Source: a virus. Taken from it: DNA of 51,073 nucleotides. Below the pieces are notes generated by a model. That model did no database searches, was not told the origin of the DNA, and saw only the letters and a list, made by a program, of their open reading frames with translations. A program made the position numbers and the translations under genes. Where the stretch lies: IMG/VR virus record IMGVR_UViG_3300047388_000215, positions 1-51,073 of that record. One strand, given 5' to 3'. Positions 24,682 to 32,593 of this stretch are shown here, one piece after another. Every line of letters begins with the position of its first letter. The stretch's first letter is position 1.

Positions 24682-26072
24682 CAGGACGCCTCGCGCTCAA
24701 TGTCGTCCCAGTACCGCTTCGCCGCGGGCGGCATCGGCTGGCTCATGCACACCAGCCGGGAGTAGTGCCCGTACATCGCCATCGTCACCGTGCAGTGCTT
24801 CGGGCCGTGCCGGTTCTTCTCCACGATCACATCCACCTCGCCGGCGCGCTCCTCCTCCTTCGGGTCGTGCAGGAACACCACGACGTCGGCATGGTTCTCG
24901 ATGTCGCCGGACTCGCGCAGGTCGCTGAGCATCGGCCGGCGGGTGTCGGCAGCGCGACCGACCTGCGCCAGCGCCACCACCGGCACGTGCAGCTCCTTCG
25001 CCAGTTCCTTCAGCCGCAGCGCGTTTCGACCCACCTGCTCGTACCGGGCCCGCTCCCGCGACCGGTGGGTCGCGGCCTCGTCGGCGACGATCTGGAGGTA
25101 GTCGACCACCACCATGCCCAGCGGGTGCCGGGCGGCGACGTCACGGGCGTTCGCGCAGATGTCCTCCACCGTCTGCTGCTCGGTGCAGTCCACGTACAGC
25201 GGCAGGTCCAGCAGCGACACGTGCACGTCAACGGCGCGGCGGACGGTGTCTTCCGGCACGTGCTGCCGGCCGATCTGCAGGTCGGTCAGGCTGATCCCGC
25301 CAACCATCGACAGCAGCCGCTGGTTGTAGTCGTGCTGGCCCATCTCCAGCGACGCGACGTACGCGGCTAGGTGCTCGCCGCCGCGGCGGTGGTCGACGGT
25401 GTGCTTGGCGACCTGCGCGCCGACGATCGACTTACCACCGCCCGGCCGGCCGGCGAAGATGTACAACCGGTCCGGGTAGAAGCCAGTGATGATGTGGTCC
25501 AGGTCCGGCCACGGCGAGCGGATGAACCCGTCCGGGACGGTGCCGATCAGGTCGATCGTCTCACCCATGTGCTCGCCGACGATCCGCAGCCGCTCCCGGG
25601 TGTGGACGGGGGCGATAGCGTCGATGTCCTGCCGGGCGCGGGTCAGGGCGTGTGCGAGGTCGTCGGGGAACGCGCCGGCCGCAGTCGCGGTCTGCTCGAT
25701 GCGGTGCCCGGCCTCGGCGAGCCTGCGGAGCCGGCCGGCGGCGGCGACCTGCCCGGCGTACCAGCCGAGCGACCCGACTGCGGCGCCAAGCTGGTACAGA
25801 TCGAACAGGTACGCCGCGGCGTTGCCTCGCTCCGCTGGCACCAGTAGGCCGCAGCGCTCCCACTCGGCGCGCGCCACGAACGGGTCCACCGGCGAGCCGG
25901 CGGCCGCGGCGCGGCGCAGCGCGGTCAGTAGCGCGCCGAGGACCGTCAGCTCGAAGTCGGCTTCCTGCACCGTCTGGCACTGCTCCAGCCCTGCGGCCCC
26001 GGCGTGCATGAGAGTGCCGATCAGGATCTCCTCGGCGCCGGTCTGCCGGCCGATGTCCTGCGCGGCGGTCAC
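24681..26072 (-). CDS. dnaB: Replicative DNA helicase, DnaB family
   Basis: The 463-residue product has an N-terminal helical domain (residues ~10-150). Its RecA-type motor shows Walker A FAGRPGGGKS (~206-215), a DnaB-type YVASLEMGQHDYNQRLLS, Walker B VVVDYLQIV, and a later ALAQVGRAADTRRPMLSDLR region with arginine-finger-like residues. It ends in a conserved EKNRHGPKHCTV strand. It unwinds the template at the phage fork. The GTG start at 26072 overlaps the loader-like gene by GTGA; the long upstream frame is a shadow. Confidence 0.95.
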   Translation of the reverse strand: MTAAQDIGRQTGAEEILIGTLMHAGAAGLEQCQTVQEADFELTVLGALLTALRRAAAAGSPVDPFVARAEWERCGLLVPAERGNAAAYLFDLYQLGAAVGSLGWYAGQVAAAGRLRRLAEAGHRIEQTATAAGAFPDDLAHALTRARQDIDAIAPVHTRERLRIVGEHMGETIDLIGTVPDGFIRSPWPDLDHIITGFYPDRLYIFAGRPGGGKSIVGAQVAKHTVDHRRGGEHLAAYVASLEMGQHDYNQRLLSMVGGISLTDLQIGRQHVPEDTVRRAVDVHVSLLDLPLYVDCTEQQTVEDICANARDVAARHPLGMVVVDYLQIVADEAATHRSRERARYEQVGRNALRLKELAKELHVPVVALAQVGRAADTRRPMLSDLRESGDIENHADVVVFLHDPKEEERAGEVDVIVEKNRHGPKHCTVTMAMYGHYSRLVCMSQPMPPAAKRYWDDIEREAS

Positions 26073-26542
26073 TGGGTCACCGCCCGCTGCGACGCCCGGC
26101 CGAGCTGGCGGCGGCGGTAGTCGGCGAGGTCCAGCCCGGAGGCCCGGTAGGCGTCCACGTCGGCCGGCCCCCACTCGCCGTCGAGGACCAGCCTCGCCAG
26201 TTCGCGCTGCTCGCCTAGCCAGCGCTCCACGTCCGACTGGTCGGCGGGGATCTCCTGCCGGTGCTCGTTGCGGGTCAACGCGAACGGCCGGTTCGGGTGC
26301 AGCGCGGTGCAACGGTCCATCCGGGCACGGCGGCGCACGTCCACCATCGCCACCAGGTGCGCCGGGGTCAGCCAGTCCGTCGACTGGCTGTGATGCTGGG
26401 CCACCGCGTCGAGGCAGTCGGTCAGCGTGTACCGGCCGATGATCTCGTGCCACGCGGCAACGTCGGCCTCCTCGGGGATCGGGCGGCGGCCGTCGAGGAG
26501 CTGGGCTTTCGCCAGCACGCGGCCGGTGTCTGCGAGGTTCAT
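26069..26542 (-). CDS. Putative helicase loader-like replication protein
   Basis: The 157-residue product resembles small proteins encoded just upstream of DnaB in actinophages: DVAAWHEIIGRYTLTDCLDA, then HSQSTDWLTPAHLVAMVDVR, then a helical Arg-rich C-terminus. No ATPase motif is present. Location between initiator and helicase suggests a role in helicase recruitment. This is an inference from order and family likeness. Confidence 0.65.
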   Translation of the reverse strand: MNLADTGRVLAKAQLLDGRRPIPEEADVAAWHEIIGRYTLTDCLDAVAQHHSQSTDWLTPAHLVAMVDVRRRARMDRCTALHPNRPFALTRNEHRQEIPADQSDVERWLGEQRELARLVLDGEWGPADVDAYRASGLDLADYRRRQLGRASQRAVTQ

Positions 26543-27387
26543 CGGGCCCCCTGTGCTTCGAGACGGGCGATCAGGTCGGCGGTCGGCGCCAAGCGTTCGG
26601 AGGCGCCGGGTGGGTGGCGCGCGCCGTTGCGCGGCGGTGGCAGCCCGACGAGTTCGGTCCGCAGCGTCTCCACGGTCACGCCGCGGCCGTCGGCGGCGAG
26701 GCGCAGCAGGGCGGCGCGGATCTCGTCGTCGGCCCACTTCTCGGCGTGGATCGCCTTCATGACCACGCCGTTGACGGCCGGCCACTTGCACATCGGTTCG
26801 ACCTCGGCGTAGGCGTCGGTCAGGCGCTTGGATCGTTGGGTGACGCTCAGCGGTCCGGGTGGCGCCGACGCGGAGTCGTCGGCAGCAGGACGATAGTCCT
26901 GCTGTCCTTCTGTCTCTGTCTCTGTCTCTGTCTCTGTGTTCAAGCCGACCGAAGCAACCTGCTTAGCACTTTGCTTACCAACTTGCTTCGAGGGTGCTTC
27001 GCGCTTGCGAACCGAACCGCTTCGCGTGCCACCCTTGCGGCCACTCTCAGCGCGGGTCGCGGATAGGGCCTCGACCTCGGCGCGGGACCGGTTGCGCTTC
27101 AGGAACGCGGACACGAAGAAGCCGTCGTCGGTAGCCGCGATCAGCCCGACTTGGGCCAGCAGCCCGACCTGCCGCTCGCCGACCCTCGGCGAGTCGGGGT
27201 AGCACAGCACGCCGACCTGCTCGACAGGTACGAACCCGTCGGTCAGGTTCCGCTTGGCGTACAAGGCCATCTGCACGTACAGGTCACGCGCCGCCCGGGC
27301 GTCCTTCGGCCATCGGGCGAGGGCGGCCACCTTCGGGTCGTCGGCGAAGTTGACCGACAGCTCCAGGTGGATCTCGCCGTTGGCCAT
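26539..27387 (-). CDS. Replication initiator (DnaD/replisome-organiser-like)
   Basis: The 282-residue product has an N-terminal winged-helix region (HLELSVNFADDPKVAALARW; ERQVGLLAQVGLIAATDDGF). A basic linker with SKQVGKQSAKQV repeats and an ETETETETE run follow, then a C-terminal helical domain (SKRLTDAYAEVEPMCKWPAV) like DnaD-type domains. The linker DNA consists of iteron-like repeats at lower GC than the surroundings, resembling lambda O where the origin lies inside the initiator gene. The C-terminal half precedes the loader-like and helicase genes. Confidence 0.75.
   Translation of the reverse strand: MANGEIHLELSVNFADDPKVAALARWPKDARAARDLYVQMALYAKRNLTDGFVPVEQVGVLCYPDSPRVGERQVGLLAQVGLIAATDDGFFVSAFLKRNRSRAEVEALSATRAESGRKGGTRSGSVRKREAPSKQVGKQSAKQVASVGLNTETETETETEGQQDYRPAADDSASAPPGPLSVTQRSKRLTDAYAEVEPMCKWPAVNGVVMKAIHAEKWADDEIRAALLRLAADGRGVTVETLRTELVGLPPPRNGARHPPGASERLAPTADLIARLEAQGAR
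26901..26940 (-). repeat. Hexanucleotide repeat encoding Glu-Thr
   Basis: The plus strand shows several successive GTCTCT units, giving an ETETETETE run in the initiator linker. Unit-number changes would keep frame and only lengthen the linker. The repeats lie beside the 12-base iterons. Confidence 0.8.
26953..26988 (-). repeat. Three tandem 12-base iterons, candidate replication origin
   Basis: Plus-strand units are AGCAACCTGCTT, AGCACTTTGCTT and ACCAACTTGCTT, directly abutting. The consensus AGCAACTTGCTT is itself nearly palindromic (AGCAA/TTGCT). They lie in an AT-richer part of the initiator gene, as in lambda-type origins, where the initiator binds its own gene. Confidence 0.6.
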
Positions 27388-27579
27388 CTACCGCCCCCCG
27401 CGGTCGGCGATGTCCTCGATGCTCTCCCCCGCGAGAGCACGTACCGCGTCCTGGACGTGAGGCTGGCAGCGGGTGCAGAACCGGCGGTGTTGGAGGATCG
27501 ACAGGCCGAGCCGGATCCGGTCACCCTCAGCCGCTGCGGCGGGTCGCGGTAGCGGGACCACGTTGTCCGGGCCGGTCAT
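27388..27579 (-). CDS. Small Cys-containing hypothetical protein
   Basis: The 63-residue product is MTGPDNVVPLPRPAAAAEGD at the start, then LSILQHRRFCTRCQPHVQDA with a CxxC. The ATG at 27579 is favoured since it overlaps the previous stop (ATGA); a TTG 33 bases upstream would add 11 residues. Its stop abuts the initiator start. Function unknown. Confidence 0.55.
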   Translation of the reverse strand: MTGPDNVVPLPRPAAAAEGDRIRLGLSILQHRRFCTRCQPHVQDAVRALAGESIEDIADRGGR

Positions 27580-27761
27580 GCCGGCCGGGCCATATGCCGG
27601 GGTGATACGCAAGGCAGCGATGTGCGAGCATGCAACACCACGGCCTCCTTCCGGGTATACGGTGGGAGGTCCAGGGGCCGCGCGGTGTTGCTAGCACCAG
27701 CGCGGTCCCGCCCATATGAGGGCTCGGCCATCCTAGCGTGGGAGATCACCGGGCGGGTCAT
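27576..27761 (-). CDS. Small hypothetical protein
   Basis: This 61-residue frame is joined at both ends by ATGA overlaps (to the methyltransferase and to the next small gene), which supports it. The product is basic, including SYGRDRAGASNTARPLDLPP and YTRKEAVVLHARTSLP. A perfect 8-base inverted repeat (GCAACACC/GGTGTTGC) lies inside. An alternative short frame with an AAGGAGG site overlaps it. Function unknown. Confidence 0.5.
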   Translation of the reverse strand: MTRPVISHARMAEPSYGRDRAGASNTARPLDLPPYTRKEAVVLHARTSLPCVSPRHMARPA

Positions 27762-28792
27762 GCCGACACCTCGCCGGGCTCTGACTCGAACAGCGCAGGC
27801 TCGTCAGTGGCGGCGCTGTGCTGGTCCACCGCGGCCAGGTTCTTCAGCGTTTGCCGGTAGTAGGCCGGCTTCAGCTCGGCGCCGAGTCCGTACCGGCCCT
27901 GCCGCACCGGCTCGTACACCTCGCTGCCGACTCCCATGAACGGGGTGAACACCCGCTCGGCCGGGTTGGTGTACAGCACCACCGCCCGGGTGATGACGTC
28001 GAGCTGGAGCGGATGGACGTGCTTCTCGTCCTCCTCCTCGCGGGACTCCCGGTACGGCAGCACCGAGCCCTCGTCCAGCCGGCGGTCACCCTGGTTGCCG
28101 CGGATGTCGCCCCACACCGACGAGGCGTATTGCCGCCAGATCCAGTGCGAGTAGCGGTTGAGCTTCTGGTCGCCGGTCCAGCCCCGGAACTTCAGCACCT
28201 CGGCCGGGGGCTTGCGGGCGCCGGCGTACTCCATGAGGCCGGTCGGGTGGGTGACGGGGATGAGGTTGTCGCCGCGCTTGCGGAAGGTGATCAGGTAGTC
28301 GGCGTTGGCCACCATCGACTGAGTGGAGTCGTCCACGATGGTGCGGTGCGCCAGTCCTTTGGTGAGGGTGCGGTTCCGTTCGGCCAGCGGCTCCTTCCAG
28401 ATGGTTCGGCGGCCGGCGTAGCCGAACCCGATCTTCCTGTGTAGCCGGATGATGTCGCCCGGGAAATCCGAGATCGTGTCGCCGCGACCAGTGTTGGAGA
28501 GCGGTACGTCCTTGCAGTGGACGGCGCTGATACGGCCCGGCAAGGTCAGCCGGTACATCTGCTCGATGACGTACCCGTAGTGCTCCAGGAACTCGGCGTA
28601 GGTACGGGCGTTGCTCAGGTCCCGATCACTGCTGGAGTAGTGGTACAGCGCCCCACCGGACTCGGTGGCGAACGGAGGGCTGTACACCGACAGGTGCATC
28701 GACTCGGCCGGTAGCGACGCCATCACTTCGAGGCAGTCGCCGTTGTAGACAGCCCACCGGTCGGTGATCTGCTGGTCTAGGACGCCAGCCAT
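27758..28792 (-). CDS. DNA methyltransferase (N4/N6 amino type)
   Basis: The 344-residue product has the catalytic motif SPPF at residues 38-41, a target-related middle, and a C-terminal AdoMet motif FTPFMGVGSEVYEPV. This order (catalytic motif IV before motif I) is that of beta-class N4/N6 methyltransferases. It transfers methyl groups to adenine N6 or cytosine N4. It overlaps the SNF2-type helicase gene by 16 bases, so the two probably act together, either protecting phage DNA or as a modification/remodelling pair. Confidence 0.85.
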   Translation of the reverse strand: MAGVLDQQITDRWAVYNGDCLEVMASLPAESMHLSVYSPPFATESGGALYHYSSSDRDLSNARTYAEFLEHYGYVIEQMYRLTLPGRISAVHCKDVPLSNTGRGDTISDFPGDIIRLHRKIGFGYAGRRTIWKEPLAERNRTLTKGLAHRTIVDDSTQSMVANADYLITFRKRGDNLIPVTHPTGLMEYAGARKPPAEVLKFRGWTGDQKLNRYSHWIWRQYASSVWGDIRGNQGDRRLDEGSVLPYRESREEEDEKHVHPLQLDVITRAVVLYTNPAERVFTPFMGVGSEVYEPVRQGRYGLGAELKPAYYRQTLKNLAAVDQHSAATDEPALFESEPGEVSA

Positions 28793-30171
28793 TGCGGCAC
28801 CTCCACGGTGGTGTCGTATCGGTCGTTGCGGCGCAGGGTCATGCCGTCGCGCATGTGGGCCACGAGGGCGTCGAACATGCGGTCGGCCTGGACGGCTTTG
28901 CGTTGGGTGGATTCCAGGGCCGCGCGGCCACCGGGGGTGGTGATGTCGTCCACGATCACCGGCTGGGTTTGGCCGAACCGCCAGAACCGGCGGATGGCCT
29001 GGTAACGCTGCTCGTAGCTGTGGGAGGGGAAGTAGGACATGCGGTGGCAGTGTTGCCAGTTGAGGCCCCAGCCGGCGATCGACGGCTTGGTGACTAGAAC
29101 CCGGATCTGGCCGGCGGCGAACGCGGCCAGCTTCTCCTCCTTGGCTTCCACCTGCTCGGCGCCGCGGAGCTCGGTCGCACCGGCGGCCAGCAAGGTCAGG
29201 AGGGACGACTCATCGTTGAGGTGGCACCACGCCACCGCGGGGTCAGCGTCGGCCAGCGCGACGGCCGCGGCCTCGCAGCGTTCGGTGAGCGTCCGGCGCT
29301 GCTCCTCCCGCTCCTCCTGCAACCCGACCGCCGGAAGCTCGAACAGGACCCCCTCCGGGGCGCTGCGCGGGGTGACGAGATGCTGCCGGTACTCCAGCGG
29401 CGGCAGGGCGAACCCGGTGTCGTCGTACCCGAGGTCGGAGGGTCGTCGTATGGCACGCGCCCACGAGGTCACCCACCGCCAGAACGGCTCCTCGGCGTGG
29501 CCCTTGAACCGCCAGAAGCCTTGGTGCACACCGCGGCCAGCCTGGCCGCGGTATGCGGCCCGGGTGCTGGTGGAGTTGCCCTGGGCGTTGATAAAGAACC
29601 TAGACAACATGTCGGTGAATCCGAGGTAACCCAGCGCCTCGCTACTGGTGCCGAGCTCGACGTAATCGTTCGGCGCGGCGGTGGCGGTGTCGAGCAGCCG
29701 GTACGGCAGGGTACGCATGAACTCGGTGACCGCTGCCTTGGTGGCGCCGTCGAAGTTCTTCAGGATCGAGCTCTCGTCGCACACCATCCCGCCGAACTTG
29801 GCCGGGTCGAAGTGATGGAGCCGCTCATAGTTGGTGATCACGATCGGGGCCGGCACGCTGCCGTCGCGGGAGACCGCGGCCTCTACCGCGAACTTCGCGG
29901 CCTCGGCCAGCAGTTGAGCGGCCACCCCAAGCGGGGTGGCGACCAGCACCGGCCTGCCTGTCTTGAGGTAGACGTTGCGCGCCCACACCAGCAGCATCGG
30001 GGACTTGCCGAGCCCGCAGTCCACGAACAACGCATCGCGGCCCATGCGGATAGCCCACTCGGCCAGGGCGCGCTGGAAGTCGAACAGGAAGTCGGGCATC
30101 CACAGCGGCTCGAACCCGGCCGCGGTGTTGGCCTGCGTCTTGCGTTCCAGGAACTCCGCGTAGCCGCTCAC
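28777..30171 (-). CDS. SNF2-type DEAD/H-box helicase
   Basis: The 464-residue product shows motif I DCGLGKSP (~51-58), motif Ia VATPLG (~77-82), motif II CDES (~131-134), and later WGLNWQHCHRM and the motif VI-like QRYQAIRRFWRFGQ. This is a compact phage SNF2-like translocase without accessory domains. It is encoded directly before the methyltransferase; the pair is seen in several phage genomes. Start GTG overlaps WhiB (GTGA). Confidence 0.85.
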   Translation of the reverse strand: MSGYAEFLERKTQANTAAGFEPLWMPDFLFDFQRALAEWAIRMGRDALFVDCGLGKSPMLLVWARNVYLKTGRPVLVATPLGVAAQLLAEAAKFAVEAAVSRDGSVPAPIVITNYERLHHFDPAKFGGMVCDESSILKNFDGATKAAVTEFMRTLPYRLLDTATAAPNDYVELGTSSEALGYLGFTDMLSRFFINAQGNSTSTRAAYRGQAGRGVHQGFWRFKGHAEEPFWRWVTSWARAIRRPSDLGYDDTGFALPPLEYRQHLVTPRSAPEGVLFELPAVGLQEEREEQRRTLTERCEAAAVALADADPAVAWCHLNDESSLLTLLAAGATELRGAEQVEAKEEKLAAFAAGQIRVLVTKPSIAGWGLNWQHCHRMSYFPSHSYEQRYQAIRRFWRFGQTQPVIVDDITTPGGRAALESTQRKAVQADRMFDALVAHMRDGMTLRRNDRYDTTVEVPQWLAS

Positions 30172-30626
30172 GCCGCGTCCTGCAGCACGTAGCGCCCAGC
30201 CGGGATACCGGCGGTACGGCGGGTCTCAGCTACCCGGGGTGCGGTCCAGTCCCCGCCGAGGGTGTGGGCGATCTCCGGGTCGGAGCTGCCCCGGGCGGCG
30301 AGGTCGGCGATCACCTCGACCGGCGTGCGTTCCGGCCGACGTGGTCGCCGCTTGAGCGCGCACCTCTCGTCCTCGCTCATGCCGCCCCAGACGCCCGCGT
30401 CCTGACCGCTGTCAAGCGCCCAGCTCAGGCACTCCGACACGACAGGGCAGCGCCGGCAGACGGCCTTCGCCTCCTCGATCTGCAGCAGGGCGGGACCGGT
30501 GGAGCCGATCGGGAAGAACAACTCCGGGTCCTCTCCTCGGCAGAGGGCACCGTTTCGCCAGTCGCGCGTCTCGCCCGCCGGGGCGGTGTGGTGGGCGTAG
30601 CTGCCCCGGGCGGTCCGGGGGGTCAC
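30168..30626 (-). CDS. WhiB-like transcription regulator
   Basis: The 152-residue product has four Cys (about 29, 57, 60, 66) in the WhiB arrangement (C, then CRRC, then C) for an iron-sulfur cluster. The GVWGGMSEDER turn and a basic C-terminal tail (LKRRPRRPERTP) follow. A C-terminal extension (residues ~100-152) contains an HTH-like AARGSSDPEIAHTLGGDW. WhiB proteins are actinobacterial; phage versions can alter host sigma factor use. The GTG at 30626 follows from the GTGA overlap. Confidence 0.9.
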   Translation of the reverse strand: MTPRTARGSYAHHTAPAGETRDWRNGALCRGEDPELFFPIGSTGPALLQIEEAKAVCRRCPVVSECLSWALDSGQDAGVWGGMSEDERCALKRRPRRPERTPVEVIADLAARGSSDPEIAHTLGGDWTAPRVAETRRTAGIPAGRYVLQDAA

Positions 30627-31111
30627 GACGCGGCCTCCAGACTCCACAAACTGCGCGGCATCGCATCCAGCTCCCGTTGTAGTTTCAGGTGCCACGCGAG
30701 GGCGTACCGGGCACAGTTGGCGCAGTTCATGTGCGTGAGGCAGCCGGGCAGCGGGGCCGCTCGGCGGGCGCCGTAGCTCCAGGCCAGGGAGTCGGCGGAA
30801 GTCAGGTAGTCCCAGTACTTCCGCAGACCCAAGGTTTTCACCCCGAAGCCGTGGAGCCGGATGCCCGCGTCAGCGAGGCTGGCAACGATGGTGGTGATCT
30901 CGCCGGTGGCCTGCCGGCGGCACACCGACCCGACACCGACGACCCGCTCGGCGGTGAGGTCGATACCGGCCCGGGTGTACAGTTCCGCGCGGGCCTGGGC
31001 GAGCTGTTCGGCGGTCGGCTCGGGCTGGCCGGGGTCGAGGCAGACGGCGAGCTCGGGGATGCTGGTGATCCACGGGCAGGTGGCTCGGCGGAGGTCATGC
31101 GGGCACCTCAC
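30623..31111 (-). CDS. Truncated DpdA / tRNA-guanine transglycosylase-like protein
   Basis: Residues ~40-115 match the C-terminal half of phage DpdA/TGT-like proteins: RAGIDLTAERVVGVGSVCRR, then IRLHGFGVKTLGLRKY and SADSLAWSYGAR. A CLTHMNCANC tail follows. The complete domain is ~300 residues; the N-terminal half is absent here and replaced by a ~35-residue Pro/Gln segment. No 7-deazaguanine synthesis genes are in the window. It may be a decaying gene or a minimal nucleic-acid-binding piece. Start GTG lacks a good site and overlaps the upstream gene by 17 bases. Confidence 0.7.
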   Translation of the reverse strand: MRCPHDLRRATCPWITSIPELAVCLDPGQPEPTAEQLAQARAELYTRAGIDLTAERVVGVGSVCRRQATGEITTIVASLADAGIRLHGFGVKTLGLRKYWDYLTSADSLAWSYGARRAAPLPGCLTHMNCANCARYALAWHLKLQRELDAMPRSLWSLEAAS

Positions 31112-31694
31112 TGACGTTCATGTGCGCCGCTATGGCGGTCAGTGCCGAGCACGGCGCGGTGACCGGTACCTCGTACTGACCCTCCCACTCCCCCGCTTCG
31201 GGGCCAGCGAGCACCGAGCACGCCCCGCAAGCAGCGGAACCAAACAGGTCAGCGCACCTGTCGACAGGCTCGTGGTCGCACTCGCCGTCAGCGCAGTCCT
31301 CACGCAGCAGCTGCACAGGCCAGTGCGTCGAGACGGCAACCAGCAGGCGTAGCTCGGCCGCGTTGTCCTCGGGGTCGTGGCCGATCTTGTCGAGTATGAC
31401 TCGCGCGGTCCGCGCGGCCAGGTCGCCGGCAGGGCCGGCGGCGCCGCAGGTGATCCAGTGCTCCAGTTCGGCCGCAGTGGTGCCGCGGTCCAGCGCGACC
31501 GTCCAGGCGCAGGCCGGGCACAGGTGCTCGGTGGATTGCAGCGAGCGGGGTACGCCATCGCGGTACTCGCCCCACTTCGACGCGAAACGGTACGGCGCTC
31601 CGCAGACCGCGCGCGGGCTATCGGCCCCTGCCACGGCGTGCACCTTGGGGGACTCGATGCCGCACAGGTACGTGGTCGTCGTTGTGGCGGTCAT
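31095..31694 (-). CDS. Cys-rich hypothetical protein
   Basis: The 199-residue product begins with a Thr-rich run followed by YLCGIESPKVHAVAG, then CGAPYRF, LCPACAW, and later a C/H-rich CADGECDHEPVDRC and CGACSVL. At least two zinc sites are likely. The ATG at 31694 comes from the ATGA overlap. Function unknown. Confidence 0.65.
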   Translation of the reverse strand: MTATTTTTYLCGIESPKVHAVAGADSPRAVCGAPYRFASKWGEYRDGVPRSLQSTEHLCPACAWTVALDRGTTAAELEHWITCGAAGPAGDLAARTARVILDKIGHDPEDNAAELRLLVAVSTHWPVQLLREDCADGECDHEPVDRCADLFGSAACGACSVLAGPEAGEWEGQYEVPVTAPCSALTAIAAHMNVSEVPA

Positions 31695-32593
31695 ACCGGT
31701 ACCGCCGTCGGGTACTCCCGGTGCTGCAACCCGGCGGGGAACGTGTCGATGTCGTGGTGGTTCTTGCCGCCGAGGACGGTGCCCAACTGCTTCACGAAGG
31801 CCGGGACTCCGGCGGCGCGGCAGTCGTCCACGATGCGCTGTGCCCACTCGGTCCGCATCGGCCGCGCACCAGGGCCGGACTCACCGCCGACGATGACCCA
31901 GTGGATGTTGCCGCCGAGGACGCTGCCGTTGAAGAGCAGCGCCCGGAACCCCGCGCGCCCCGGCACCGGGTACAGCTCGCGCAGCGCCAGCGGGCCGAGC
32001 AGCGGCTCGCAGGACAGAAACCTCACTGCGGCCGGTGTGTCCTGTAGGTGCGGGATGCGTTCCTCGGCGCGCTCCTGGTCCTCCACGCTGACGCCAAGAT
32101 GCACATTTGGCAGCGGCCACGGGATGCCACCCTCCGGCACGGGCCAGCGACCAAGCAGGGAGAATGCCGGCTCCGTCAGGAGTGAGCGGGTGACCATCTC
32201 GGGGAACGCTGGGTCGGCCAGCACTCGGCGCATTCGCAGTGGCCGCTTGGTCAAGATCTGGTAGGTGTGCTGCGGGGTGAGGGACATCGCGGCGAAGGTC
32301 TGCGCCAGGAATGGCCGGGTGGCCTTGGCGTGGAACAGGTCCGACATTGAGTTGACGAACCAGGTCGTCGGCGTCTTCCGCTTCAGCGCGGCCTGCATGG
32401 CGGCCGGGTGCATGGCGAACCCGAACCCGGGACCGCTGGTACGCGGGTCACCGTCGGTCTGGTACTTCGCCTGTCCCATGCCCTTGAGCCGGGCCGCCAT
32501 CGTTTTGGCGTAGCAGTTGTCGCAGCCCGGGGACACCTGATCGCACCCGGTCGATGGGTTGATCGTGCGCTGGGTCCACTCGATGGTGGTCAC
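31691..32593 (-). CDS. DUF5131 (phage Gp37/Gp68) protein, radical SAM-like
   Basis: The 300-residue product begins TTIEWTQRTINPSTGCDQVS and continues PGCDNCYAK, so Cys 17, 24 and 27 form a CxxxxxxCxxC site as in the Gp37/Gp68 (DUF5131) family, which is thought to have a radical-SAM-like TIM barrel. Further conserved parts are WFVNSMSDLFH, ILTKRPLRM, LGVSVEDQERAEERI, FLSCEPLLGP and VIVGGESGPGARPM. The chemistry is unproven; a nucleic-acid or nucleotide modification is plausible. Confidence 0.85.
   Translation of the reverse strand: MTTIEWTQRTINPSTGCDQVSPGCDNCYAKTMAARLKGMGQAKYQTDGDPRTSGPGFGFAMHPAAMQAALKRKTPTTWFVNSMSDLFHAKATRPFLAQTFAAMSLTPQHTYQILTKRPLRMRRVLADPAFPEMVTRSLLTEPAFSLLGRWPVPEGGIPWPLPNVHLGVSVEDQERAEERIPHLQDTPAAVRFLSCEPLLGPLALRELYPVPGRAGFRALLFNGSVLGGNIHWVIVGGESGPGARPMRTEWAQRIVDDCRAAGVPAFVKQLGTVLGGKNHHDIDTFPAGLQHREYPTAVPV

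Noticed and set aside
24681-26453. 590-codon extension of the DnaB frame
   Set aside because: The first ~127 codons are the antisense-like shadow of the loader gene; the GTG at 26072 with a GTGA overlap is the start.
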